Under the pieces are notes generated by a model, which was not told the origin of the DNA, searched no databases, and saw only the letters and a list, made by a program, of their open reading frames with translations. Below, piece after piece: positions 8,664-17,924 of a stretch of DNA of 64,000 nucleotides. Numbering within the stretch: position 1 is the stretch's first letter; every line of letters begins with the position of its first letter. The position numbers and the translations under genes were made by a program. This DNA is from Microbacterium sp. 1S1 (lineage in GTDB: Bacteria > Actinomycetota > Actinomycetes > Actinomycetales > Microbacteriaceae): the NCBI RefSeq assembly GCF_008271365.1, contig NZ_CP043430.1, forward strand, positions 1,364,001 to 1,428,000. Reading direction: 5' to 3'.

Positions 8664-8945
8664 TCAGGGGGTGCCGTTGCTGGCAGCGCTGGTGATCTCG
8701 GCTTCCTGGGTCTCGAACGCGGTCGCGGAGTCGCGGGCGACGACGCCCGCGCCGGCGGTCATGCTCTGCAGCTGCAGCAGGGTGCCTTTGGCCCACAGGG
8801 CCCATGTGTCCGCGGCTGCGGAGACCGCGGAGCTTCCGCAGGTGCCCAGCGCCAGGTCCACGTCGAGGCTCATGCCCCACGCCGTGGACTGCAGGGTGCT
8901 GCCGGTCGCACCGACGGCGGCGGAGTCGAACTGGAGATCGGTCAT
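8664..8945 (-). CDS. small helical T7SS-associated protein
   Basis: A 93-residue, Ala/Ser-rich helical protein (starts MTDLQFDSAAVGATGSTLQS) with the size and composition of WXG100-like and ESX-type small partners. Its ATG shares one base with the stop of the lipoprotein gene (TGATG), so the two are coupled. It could be the helical partner of the large protein encoded at 9553-11841. I cannot assign a named family with certainty. Confidence 0.7.
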   Translation of the reverse strand: MTDLQFDSAAVGATGSTLQSTAWGMSLDVDLALGTCGSSAVSAAADTWALWAKGTLLQLQSMTAGAGVVARDSATAFETQEAEITSAASNGTP

Positions 8946-9550
8946 CACGGCACCTTCACATCGTCGGGCGAATAGGTCTCTGTGGGGTCCGGCTGAGGGT
9001 CGAACAGGCCGACGGCCGCCTCCGACACGTCGCAGCTCTCGGTGGTGACGCTGTCGGTCTCGACGAGGTACCGGTCTTCCTCGCGGGTGACGCGGTAGAC
9101 GACGGTACGCCCGTCGCCGAGCGACGGCGGCTCGGTCTGCTCGGCGTCGAGGTACCAGTCGCGCGCCTGGCACACGGTCACCACGGCCTGCTCGCCCTGC
9201 TCCTCGACCTCGACCGGGATCATCGGAACCGGACCGGGGTACGTGAAGAAGCGGCCTGCCTCGGCCTCGTCGCGCTGGAGGCTCGCGGCCGCGTCGATCG
9301 CTGCGGGCGTGGTCGTGCGGGCGAGGGCATCCGAGGTGTAGTCCCGGGTGACGGTGGCGATGCTGAGGGCGGTGTCGGAGGCCCGTACCGCCTCGACCCA
9401 GGGGTCGGACTCCCACTCGCCGGACGGTTCGCCGTCGGCCCAGGCGACGGTCGGCTCCTCCACGGCAGCAGGGGCGCACGCCGTGACCAGGGTTCCGAGG
9501 GCCAGGAGCCCGATGACTCCGATCACCGACGTCGGTCTTCTGTGCGCCAT
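8945..9550 (-). CDS. T7SS-locus lipoprotein
   Basis: A 201-residue lipoprotein: short basic N-terminus, hydrophobic stretch and lipobox LVTAC, so the mature protein is anchored outside the membrane at that Cys. The rest shows no named domain; it is acidic, with a predicted mixed fold and two more Cys (VTVCQARDW and TESCDVSE) that may form a disulfide. The start is 2 nt after the stop of the large WxG protein gene, preceded by GAGG. The operon position suggests a surface or assembly factor for the secretion system. Confidence 0.75.
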   Translation of the reverse strand: MAHRRPTSVIGVIGLLALGTLVTACAPAAVEEPTVAWADGEPSGEWESDPWVEAVRASDTALSIATVTRDYTSDALARTTTPAAIDAAASLQRDEAEAGRFFTYPGPVPMIPVEVEEQGEQAVVTVCQARDWYLDAEQTEPPSLGDGRTVVYRVTREEDRYLVETDSVTTESCDVSEAAVGLFDPQPDPTETYSPDDVKVP

Positions 9551-9552
9551 CC

Positions 9553-11841
9553 TCAATGCCCTTCCGCCCATGACGTGCTGGCCTCCACACCGCGCTGGTA
9601 GTCGGCCATGATCGCCTCCGCGCGGTCGGTGACCTCCGCGGGTGACAGCCCTTCGGTCATCCCGAGATCGCTGAGAAGCTGCTCGATCGTGGTGATCATC
9701 GCGATCTCGCGACCAGAGGCGCTGTCCTGCTGCTCCTGCAACAGTACTTCGTGCGAGTTGCCCCACGCGGCCGTGGCCTGCCCGGAGGCGAAGTCGGTGA
9801 TGTTCCCGACCGCCGCGCTCTGAGCGATGTCGATGACGACGCTGCCCCCCTCCATCACGAGTTCGCCGGCCGCGGGGATCGGGATGAGTCCCACGATGGT
9901 CCCGACACCGTCGATCGCGGCCTGCACGGCCTCGTCGTGCCGCGTCGCCTCGGCGAGCGCCGCTCCCGCGCTCGATCCGTCCAGCAGACCCTGCAGCTCG
10001 ACGACACGGGCGAGCGCTTCGGTCGCGAAGCCGCTGTCGGCGGGCGCGAGGTCGGCGAGCCCGATGAGCGCGTCCTGGTACTGCCGTACCGACTGCCCGA
10101 TGACCTCAGCGCCGGCCGAGGGCGTGTCGCCGTCGCTCCATGTCGCCGTCCCGAGCAACTGCGAGAGCTGCGTCTGCGTGAGGTTCGGGATCGCGCGGGG
10201 GTCACTGGTTCCGATGAGTGCGTCCTGGACGGAGAGCGCGCTGGCGGTGCGGGGATCGTTCTCGCTGAGGTTCTCCGAGAAGTAGGGCATCGACAGGGAG
10301 ATGCCCTCGGCGAGGCGTACCTGACCGATGCTGGTGAGGTTCTCCGGGAGGAACGACTCGTTGGAGAGGAGCTCGCGGACCACCTGGGTCGTGAGCTCGG
10401 CCACGCGCTCCCACGTCTCCGGGTTGTAGGTGTGTGCGGCGTCCGCGGGGCCGCCGGCCGCCTGCTGGGCGCCCGCCCACAACGCGCTCGGACCCTCGAA
10501 GCCGTCCCCGGTGGTGTTGGCGCTCCAATCGCGTTCACCGAACCAGTAGCCCACCCGACCCGTGCCGAGGTCGCCGTCCCCGAACGGGTCGTCCTCCGTG
10601 GACGTCAGCCAGTCGAGCGCGGCGTCGGGGTACGTGCCCAGGGTGGAGAAGATGCGCCCGGCCAGGTCGTCGACGCGGTTGCCATCGAGTCCGGTCTGCT
10701 CGCCCTCCAGGAAGGCGAGGGTGCGACCGCCGGCGTTCGGGGAGAAGTCCGTCCAGTTGCCGTACTGCATGCTGGAGGGGTCGCGCTCGATGCGGTCGAT
10801 CTCGTCGGCCATGGCGACGGTGAGGTTCACGCCGAGCGGGTGGTTCTTCTCGTCCGAGAACAGGAAGCCGATCGCGGCGACGGCCCCGCCCACACTCGAC
10901 GAGGCGCCGGTGAGCATGCTCTCGGCGAAGTCGCTCGACGTGGACGGCATCCAGATCTGCGAGCCGGTGGAGAGTCCTCCGCGGATCGAGGTCGCCAGGG
11001 CGAGGGCGGTCGCTCCGGCGAGGCCGTCGACCATCACCGCGTCGCCGAGGTTGTCGATCATCGAGACGGTGTTCTCGCCGCCGACCTCCAGGAAGAACTG
11101 CGACATGACGAACGTGTCGTCGCCCCACACGTCGAAGAAGTCCTGCATCGCCTGCAGGTTCTCGTCGGTGATGTCGCCCTCGGCGATCTCGTCCGCGACG
11201 TTCGCGAAGGCGTCGCCCAGGTTGTCGTAGGTCAGCTCGTCGATGTCCTCGATGCCCGCGAAGCTCAGCGCCGACTGCATCGCGTCCCACCGCGGTGACG
11301 ACGGCGGGGCCAGGGCGGCGATGAGCGCATCGTCCGCGGCCTGTCGCTGGGTGGCCAACGCCTTGAGCTGGTTCGCCGCCTGCCGCATGTCCGCAAGACC
11401 CGGCTTGGTGCCGCTGGGGACGTACAGGCCGGGCTGCAGGGTGGGGTTCGGTGCGTTGAAGGTGTAGGTGGAGAGCGGGAAGAGGCTCTCCTCCTGCTCG
11501 GCGGCCTTCCAGGTGGCGTATCCGCTCGCATAGGCCTGGTGCGCGGCGGTGGTGGCCGCTCGGATGCGGTCGACTTCGGCAGCGTACGCCGTGAGGGCCG
11601 ACTGGACGGCCGCGAACTCCGTCGTCAGTTCCGTGCACAGGGTCTGCGGCTTGGTCAGCGAGGTCCGGAAGGCGGCTCCCGCGTCACCGGCCCACACCTC
11701 CTCCGTGGTCCCGGTCGCTGCCGTCGACAGTGCCGAGCGCACGGTCTCCGTACCCGTGCTGCGGTTGCCGACGCGCGTCGCCGCGTCGTTCACCACGCCG
11801 GTGTTGCCGCGCCCCGGATGCAGATCGTCCCACTGTGCCAT
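9553..11841 (-). CDS. large T7SS protein with N-terminal WxG domain
   Basis: A 762-residue protein beginning MAQWDDLHPGRGN. The first about 100 residues form a helical hairpin with a WAG turn (EEVWAGDAGAAFR), as in WXG100/LXG proteins. The long remainder is largely helical, with blocks such as FFLEVGGENTVSMIDNLGD that I recall from large actinobacterial T7SS-associated proteins of the DUF6571 kind. A hydrophobic segment near residues 650-680 (TIVGLIPIPAAGELVMEGG) could contact a membrane. It is first in a three-gene minus-strand operon behind the shared palindrome. It could be a structural component or an effector; no toxin domain is visible. Confidence 0.8.
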   Translation of the reverse strand: MAQWDDLHPGRGNTGVVNDAATRVGNRSTGTETVRSALSTAATGTTEEVWAGDAGAAFRTSLTKPQTLCTELTTEFAAVQSALTAYAAEVDRIRAATTAAHQAYASGYATWKAAEQEESLFPLSTYTFNAPNPTLQPGLYVPSGTKPGLADMRQAANQLKALATQRQAADDALIAALAPPSSPRWDAMQSALSFAGIEDIDELTYDNLGDAFANVADEIAEGDITDENLQAMQDFFDVWGDDTFVMSQFFLEVGGENTVSMIDNLGDAVMVDGLAGATALALATSIRGGLSTGSQIWMPSTSSDFAESMLTGASSSVGGAVAAIGFLFSDEKNHPLGVNLTVAMADEIDRIERDPSSMQYGNWTDFSPNAGGRTLAFLEGEQTGLDGNRVDDLAGRIFSTLGTYPDAALDWLTSTEDDPFGDGDLGTGRVGYWFGERDWSANTTGDGFEGPSALWAGAQQAAGGPADAAHTYNPETWERVAELTTQVVRELLSNESFLPENLTSIGQVRLAEGISLSMPYFSENLSENDPRTASALSVQDALIGTSDPRAIPNLTQTQLSQLLGTATWSDGDTPSAGAEVIGQSVRQYQDALIGLADLAPADSGFATEALARVVELQGLLDGSSAGAALAEATRHDEAVQAAIDGVGTIVGLIPIPAAGELVMEGGSVVIDIAQSAAVGNITDFASGQATAAWGNSHEVLLQEQQDSASGREIAMITTIEQLLSDLGMTEGLSPAEVTDRAEAIMADYQRGVEASTSWAEGH

Positions 11842-11879
11842 GTCGTCGCCCCTCCTCGACGGTGCTCCCGTCCGCAGTC

Positions 11880-11926
11880 AATCTACCCGGGGCGGACAAC
11901 ACCCTGCGATGGGCAGAACTCCCCAT
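11880..11926 (-). promoter_or_regulatory. T7SS promoter with second copy of the palindrome
   Basis: On the minus strand the palindrome ATGGGGA-GTTC-TGCCCAT (11926-11909) abuts a -35 box CGCAGG (11908-11903), with 17 nt to the -10 box TAGATT (11885-11880). It precedes the gene starting at 11841, which has the ribosome site GAGGAGGGG. Sequence and placement match the copy at 7667-7684, which implies common control of both T7SS units. Confidence 0.62.
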
Positions 11927-11943
11927 GCGGGGGCGAGCGGCGG

Positions 11944-12942
<999 letters not shown>

Positions 12943-12984
12943 CTACGTCCGTCGGGGCGTCACCGCGCGGAGTACCCTCGACGC

Positions 12985-13866
12985 ATGACGTTCAATCCCG
13001 ACGCCGACCTCTCCGGCAACACCACGCGTCGCCGCGGACGCACCGCCGCGATCGCGGGCGGCACCGGGATCGGCGTGCTCGGCCTCCTCGCGCTGATCGC
13101 CGGCCCTCTGCTGGGCATCGACCTGAGCGGACTCGTCGGTGGCGCGCCCGGGGGCGGGAGCGAGCCCGCAGGCGGCTCGGCCATCGAGAACTGCGACACC
13201 GGCGCCGATGCGAACGCGAACGTGGACTGCCGCATGGCGGGGGCGCAGCTCGCGCTCGACGCCTTCTGGGAGGACAACGTGGAGGGGTACAGGGCGCCGC
13301 AGCTCACCGTGGTCGACGGCGCGACCTCGACGCAGTGCGGGACCGCGTCCAACGCGGTCGGACCGTTCTACTGCCCGCCGGAAGAGGGCGTCTACGTGGA
13401 CCCCACTTTCTTCCAGCTCATGCAGCAGCAGTTCGGTGCCTCGGCCGGGAACCTCGCACAGCTGTACATCGTCGGCCACGAGTGGGGCCATCACATCCAG
13501 AACATCACCGGCGCCATGGAGCGGTATCCCGACAACGGCACGGGCCCAGGCAGCAACGGCGTGCGCATGGAGCTGCAGGCCGACTGCTACGCCGGCGGTT
13601 GGCTCGGCCGCATGACCGAGCAGACGGATGCCGACGGCGACCCGTACCTGGAGAAGCCGACGGAGACGCAGATCGAGGACGCCCTGAACGCGGCCGCCGC
13701 CGTCGGCGACGACCATATCCAGGAGCAGGCGGGCGTGGTGAATCCGGAGAGCTGGACCCACGGCTCCAGCGCGCAACGTCAGCGCTGGTTCGCGGAGGGT
13801 TACCGCAACGGGCTCGACGCCTGCGGCCAGGTGTTCACGCTCCCCGCCGATCAGCTCGACCCGTAG
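12985..13866 (+). CDS. neutral zinc metallopeptidase (YpfJ family)
   Basis: A 293-residue membrane-anchored protein of the putative neutral zinc metallopeptidase family. A basic N-terminus (residues 16-22) precedes one membrane segment (about 25-48), then an outside domain with the zinc motif in GHEWGHHIQN (HExxH) and a likely third ligand in the MELQADCYAGGW block. The ATG at 12985 fits a TACCCT -10 box 6 nt upstream, pointing to a leaderless transcript; the frame is open much further upstream, but that part overlaps mdh on the other strand. The substrate is unknown. Confidence 0.92.
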   Translation: MTFNPDADLSGNTTRRRGRTAAIAGGTGIGVLGLLALIAGPLLGIDLSGLVGGAPGGGSEPAGGSAIENCDTGADANANVDCRMAGAQLALDAFWEDNVEGYRAPQLTVVDGATSTQCGTASNAVGPFYCPPEEGVYVDPTFFQLMQQQFGASAGNLAQLYIVGHEWGHHIQNITGAMERYPDNGTGPGSNGVRMELQADCYAGGWLGRMTEQTDADGDPYLEKPTETQIEDALNAAAAVGDDHIQEQAGVVNPESWTHGSSAQRQRWFAEGYRNGLDACGQVFTLPADQLDP

Positions 13867-13936
13867 ACACGGCGGTGCCGCCGGTGTCAGATAACGTGGA
13901 CTCGGCAGGACCGCACGACCGGTTGGGGGACCGAAC

Positions 13937-14908
13937 ATGACGAATACCGAGGGGCTCTATCCGCCGATCGAACCGCACGAGACCGGTGTGCTGCTTGTCG
14001 GCGACGGCCACCGCGTGGCCTGGGAGGTCAGCGGCAATCCCGAGGGCAAGCCGGTGGTCTTCCTCCACGGAGGCCCCGGGAGCGGCACGTCGCCGTGGCA
14101 GCGGCAGTTCTTCGACCCCGACGCCTACCGCATCGTCCTCCTCGACCAGCGCGGTTGCGGCCGCAGCACGCCGTCCGCCGCGGATCCGAACGCGGACCTC
14201 CGGCACGTCACGACCGCGCACCTCATCGCCGATCTCGAGCTGCTGCGCAAGAACCTCGGCATCGAGAGCTGGCAGGTGTTCGGCGGATCCTGGGGCAGCG
14301 CTCTCGCCCTCGCCTACGCCCAGGCCCACCCTGCCGTGGTCTCCGAGCTGATCCTGCGCGGGATCTTCACGCTGCGTCGCGCCGAGCTCGAGTGGTTCTA
14401 CGAGGGTGGAGCGGCGGCGCTGTTCCCCGACCTGTGGGAGGACTTCATCGCGCCGATCCCCGTGCTCGAGCGTTCCCGGCTGATCGAGGCCTACCACCGG
14501 CGGCTGTTCGACCCGGACCCTGCGGTGCACGAGCCGGCGGCTCTCGCCTGGGCGGCATGGGAGGCGTCCACCGTCACCCTGCGCCCCGACCCGGAGCAGA
14601 TCGCAGCGATGGCCGATCCGCGCCGGGCGGTCGCGTTCGCGCGCATCGAGAACCACTTCTTCGTGCACCGCGGCTGGTGGGCGGAGGGACAGCTGCTCGC
14701 CGGGATCGACGCCATCCGGCACATCCCGACCGTGATCGTGCAGGGTCGTCACGACGCCGTGACTCCGATGATGACCGCCTGGGATCTGCACCGCGCGTGG
14801 CCGGAGGCCGACTTCCAGGTCATCGACGACGCGGGCCACTCCGCGGCCGAGCCCGGCATCCGCGAGGCGCTCCGCGCGGCGACCGACCGGTTCCGCCCCG
14901 CGTCGTGA
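13937..14908 (+). CDS. pip: proline iminopeptidase
   Basis: A 323-residue alpha/beta hydrolase of peptidase family S33 that removes N-terminal proline from peptides. It has the oxyanion block HGGPGSG, DQRGCGRS, the nucleophile elbow GGSWGS and, near the C-terminus, the Asp (GRHDAV) and His (DAGHSA) of the triad. GxSWG with HGGPG is diagnostic for this group. A TAACGT -10-like box lies about 40 nt upstream of the ATG. It is convergent with the aldehyde dehydrogenase gene. Confidence 0.93.
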   Translation: MTNTEGLYPPIEPHETGVLLVGDGHRVAWEVSGNPEGKPVVFLHGGPGSGTSPWQRQFFDPDAYRIVLLDQRGCGRSTPSAADPNADLRHVTTAHLIADLELLRKNLGIESWQVFGGSWGSALALAYAQAHPAVVSELILRGIFTLRRAELEWFYEGGAAALFPDLWEDFIAPIPVLERSRLIEAYHRRLFDPDPAVHEPAALAWAAWEASTVTLRPDPEQIAAMADPRRAVAFARIENHFFVHRGWWAEGQLLAGIDAIRHIPTVIVQGRHDAVTPMMTAWDLHRAWPEADFQVIDDAGHSAAEPGIREALRAATDRFRPAS

Positions 14909-14920
14909 CGGCTGAGCGCG

Positions 14921-16684
14921 TCAGGCTCTGAGCGCTCGCATCAGCGTCGTCACCAGGCCGAGCGTGCCGCCGTCCGCGCGATGGCGCGTGAGACCCTCGC
15001 TCACGACTGCACCGGTGCGGGACGAGACGAACCACGGTGGCTTCGGCAGGATGGTCAGCCGTCCGCCGCCGTTCGCGAAGGGGAGGGAGCGTGGGAACGG
15101 CCGGAAGGGGCCGCGCAGCACGGAGCGCTCCACCCGATCCAGGAGCAGGGCGTTGTGGACGACGCCGATGCCGCTTCCGACGTCATCGATCGTGCTGCCG
15201 GGGAACGCGCCCCAGGTGAGCGTCGGCGTGATGAATCCGAAGGCGGTCCAGCCGTTGATCGCGATCGAGCCGTAGTGCAGGGCGGTGAGTGCGCGCTCGA
15301 ACCCGCTGCCGAGCGCCTTCTCGGTCGCCGGGTCGATGAGCAGGTTCGCGCCGAGCGTGCCCTGTAGCTTCTCGTTCGCGTGGGCGACGGCCGCGTCGAG
15401 GAACTCCTGGCCGGTCCCGGGCAGGCTCACCACGCCGAGGACCGGCGCGAAGTACTCCGTGCTCTCCAGGGCGGCCGCGTCGTCGTCGGCATCGATCTCG
15501 ACGAGGAGCCGGTCGCCGAGCACGAGGGCATCGGGGTAGTCCTCTGCGGCGGTATGCATGCGGGAGGGTGCTCCCGGGTACCAGATGGGGCGCTCCGGGG
15601 CGGCAGCATACGCGCGGCGCAGTTCGGCGCGGAAGGCGTCTGCCTGGTCCCAGTCCGCGGAGAGGATGACGACCTGCCCCGCGATGCAGTTGTGCCCGCT
15701 GTTCTGCAGGCGCATGGTCGCGATGTGCTCGGCCTGATAGGCGAGGTCGGCCGCGGTCCACTTCCCCGGCACGACGATGATGGGGGAGACCCCGCCGAGC
15801 TCGGCCGTGATGGGTTTCTTCAGCAGGGGGCGGTTCTCGCGGCGGCGCCGCTTCGTCGCGGCCGCCCCCTCGCCCGAGGAGGGGCCCCACACGATGGTGT
15901 CGAAGGTCGCCGCCGAGCCGGTGATGTGTACGTGCGCGAGGCCGGGGTGCTGGGTGAGGTAGGCGCCGGCGGCCGGGCCGCCGCGCACGATCCGCAGCAG
16001 TCCCGGTTCGATGAGCGGCGCGAGGGCGCGCTTGTAGACGGGGACCAGGGCGTCCTGCGTGGGGTTCACCTTCAGTAGCGCCGTGCGGTTGTGCGCCAGC
16101 AGTTCGTAGAGCACGTCGAGCACCGGGATGGAGGTGACGTTGCCCGCGCCCAGCACCAGCCCCACGCCGCCGGACACCGTGGGGGTGCGCTGCGCGAGGC
16201 CCGCCCCCGCCCGCGCCGCGTTCGGCGTGGTCCCGGGCTCGAGCCAGACCTCGCCGGTGAAGCCGGACAGGAGGAACCGGTCGATGCCGGTGAGGGGGAA
16301 GGCGTGGACGCGCGCACGGCCGCCGGGCGCGCGGTCGACCCGGATGCCGTCGAGAGGGTTGGTGCCGTTCGCGATCCGGGTGAGCGTGGCGATCGAGGCG
16401 TCGAGAGCGCCGAGGACGCTGTACGGACCGCTCAGCCACTCCTCGCCGCGGAGCGGATGCCGCGCGTCCAGGCCCTTGGAGGCGGCGGCGATCGTCGCCC
16501 AGTCCTCCGCGGTCGCGGCGACGCTCGCGTGGACCTGACGGAGCAGGGTCGCACGCTGCGCCACGGTGAGCGCGGTCCACACCGCGGTCCCCGTCTGCAA
16601 CTCGGCGACGGCGGCGTCGAGGCGTTCCTTCTCGCCCTCGCCGAGAGCGGGCGCGGCGGGCGCGGTCGTGGGCGCAGAAGTCAT
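14921..16684 (-). CDS. aldehyde dehydrogenase family protein
   Basis: A 587-residue NAD(P)-dependent aldehyde dehydrogenase, oxidising aldehydes to acids. The start ATG at 16684 follows an AAGGAGA ribosome site; the open frame continues further upstream, but that is out-of-family sequence. Features: cofactor region GLVLGAGNVTSIPVLDVL, the general-base Glu in ITAELGGVSP, and the nucleophile Cys in NSGHNCIAGQ. It is about 90 residues longer than classical enzymes, with an insertion near 290-315 rich in Arg and Lys (TKRRRRENRPLLKKP) and a C-terminal tail. The substrate cannot be told from sequence. Confidence 0.9.
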   Translation of the reverse strand: MTSAPTTAPAAPALGEGEKERLDAAVAELQTGTAVWTALTVAQRATLLRQVHASVAATAEDWATIAAASKGLDARHPLRGEEWLSGPYSVLGALDASIATLTRIANGTNPLDGIRVDRAPGGRARVHAFPLTGIDRFLLSGFTGEVWLEPGTTPNAARAGAGLAQRTPTVSGGVGLVLGAGNVTSIPVLDVLYELLAHNRTALLKVNPTQDALVPVYKRALAPLIEPGLLRIVRGGPAAGAYLTQHPGLAHVHITGSAATFDTIVWGPSSGEGAAATKRRRRENRPLLKKPITAELGGVSPIIVVPGKWTAADLAYQAEHIATMRLQNSGHNCIAGQVVILSADWDQADAFRAELRRAYAAAPERPIWYPGAPSRMHTAAEDYPDALVLGDRLLVEIDADDDAAALESTEYFAPVLGVVSLPGTGQEFLDAAVAHANEKLQGTLGANLLIDPATEKALGSGFERALTALHYGSIAINGWTAFGFITPTLTWGAFPGSTIDDVGSGIGVVHNALLLDRVERSVLRGPFRPFPRSLPFANGGGRLTILPKPPWFVSSRTGAVVSEGLTRHRADGGTLGLVTTLMRALRA

Positions 16685-16751
16685 CGGCGTCTCCTTCGAA
16701 CGGGCTTTCAGCTTAGGCTTCCGCGGGGAGATCCGCCGAGTGCGAGGACGA

Positions 16752-17015
16752 TCAGATGATCGAGAGCTCGCGCAGCTTCGACTCCACGTCGGCGTTCGAC
16801 GGCTCCACGTGGTGCGAGGCATCGGGGTAGACCACGACGGGGATGTTCGTGCGGCCGGAGATGTCCTTCGCGATGTCCGCCGCGGCGGGGTCGGCGACCA
16901 GGTCGACATACGTGTATGCGACGCCGAGTTCGTCGAGCTGCTTCTTCGTGCGGATGCAGTCGCGGCACCAGTCGGCGCCGAACATCGTGATGGTGTCGGA
17001 GGCGGGGTTGGTCAT
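16752..17015 (-). CDS. glutaredoxin-like / mycoredoxin-like protein
   Basis: An 87-residue thioredoxin-fold protein with active site WCRDC (CxxC) and the cis-Pro in TNIPVVV. It resembles actinobacterial mycoredoxins and NrdH-like glutaredoxins that reduce mixed disulfides with mycothiol. The sequence upstream of the ATG reads TAGGCTGGAGGCATG, so a -10 box and a ribosome site overlap within 12 nt. It lies 9 nt after the stop of the upstream hydrolase gene on the same strand. Confidence 0.9.
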   Translation of the reverse strand: MTNPASDTITMFGADWCRDCIRTKKQLDELGVAYTYVDLVADPAAADIAKDISGRTNIPVVVYPDASHHVEPSNADVESKLRELSII

Positions 17016-17024
17016 GCCTCCAGC

Positions 17025-17924
17025 CTACGTCCGTGGGGGAGAAGCGGCTCCGAAGAAGCCCGCCAGTGCGGCGGCGAGAGGTTCCGGCGCCTCCTCCGCC
17101 ATGTGGTGCCCGCTGTCGATGCCGTGGCCACGGACATCGTCGGCCCACTCCCGCCAGATGCGGAGAGGGTCGCCGTAGAGCTCTTCGAGGTCGTCGCGCT
17201 GTGACCACAGGACGAGCACGGGCATCGCGAGGCGGCGTCCGGCGGCGCGATCCGCCTCCTCGTGCGCGCGGTCGATCGTGAGACCCGCGCGGTAGTCCTC
17301 GAGCATGGCCCGGACGACCGAGGGTTCGCGGATCGCTCGCAGGAACTCGGCGTGGTTCGCGGCGCCCATCGTCGCCGGGTCGGCCTTGGGGGCGTACCAC
17401 GCCTCCGGATCGGCGCCGATGACGCGCTCCGGGATGTCCGGCTGGGCGAAGAAGAACCAGTGCCACCAGTGCGTGGCAAAGGTCGCGTCGCAGCGCTCCA
17501 GATGTTCCGTGATCGGCAGGCAGTCCAGCAGAGCCACCTGCTCGATGACCTCCGGGTGATCGAGGGCGAGGCGGAGCGCGACATAGCTGCCGCGGTCGTG
17601 GCCCACCAGCCGGAAGCGTCGGTGACCGAGGCTCTCGGCCACGGTCCGGATGTCGCGGGCGACGGCGCGCTTGGAATGGGCGGAGTGATCGTCCGCGGGG
17701 GCGGGGCCACGGGAACGCCCGTAGCCGCGCAGATCCGGGCAGATCACGGTGAAGCCGCGCGAGACCAGCAGCGGAGCGACCCGATGCCAGGTCGCCGAGG
17801 TCCGTGGATGACCATGGAGGAGCACCACAGCGGGGCCGGAGCCGCCGTAGCGGACGAAGATCTCGGCCTCGTCGGTCCGGACGAGGGCCGTCGTGAAGCC
17901 GGGGAACAGCATCTCGTCGCTCAT
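17025..17924 (-). CDS. alpha/beta hydrolase, haloacetate-dehalogenase-like
   Basis: A 299-residue alpha/beta hydrolase. LLHGHPRTSATW gives the oxyanion region, GHDRGSYVA the nucleophile elbow with Asp instead of Ser, and SGHHMAEEAP the catalytic His. The block THWWHWFFFAQPDIPERVI is typical of haloacetate/fluoroacetate dehalogenases, in which Trp and His line a halide pocket. In those enzymes I recall HDRGxR, with the second Arg binding the carboxylate; here it is HDRGSY, so haloacetate may not be the substrate. It overlaps the CDF transporter gene by 4 nt. Confidence 0.85.
   Translation of the reverse strand: MSDEMLFPGFTTALVRTDEAEIFVRYGGSGPAVVLLHGHPRTSATWHRVAPLLVSRGFTVICPDLRGYGRSRGPAPADDHSAHSKRAVARDIRTVAESLGHRRFRLVGHDRGSYVALRLALDHPEVIEQVALLDCLPITEHLERCDATFATHWWHWFFFAQPDIPERVIGADPEAWYAPKADPATMGAANHAEFLRAIREPSVVRAMLEDYRAGLTIDRAHEEADRAAGRRLAMPVLVLWSQRDDLEELYGDPLRIWREWADDVRGHGIDSGHHMAEEAPEPLAAALAGFFGAASPPRT

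Noticed and set aside
13915..13936. G-loop hairpin (loop TGGGGG) before the proline iminopeptidase gene.
   Set aside because: Only a 4-bp stem, single, and without CTGGGGA copies; expected by chance at this GC, so not counted in the polysaccharide leader group.
17025..17924. Naming the hydrolase a fluoroacetate dehalogenase.
   Set aside because: The second Arg of HDRGxR is Tyr, so the substrate call would go beyond the sequence.
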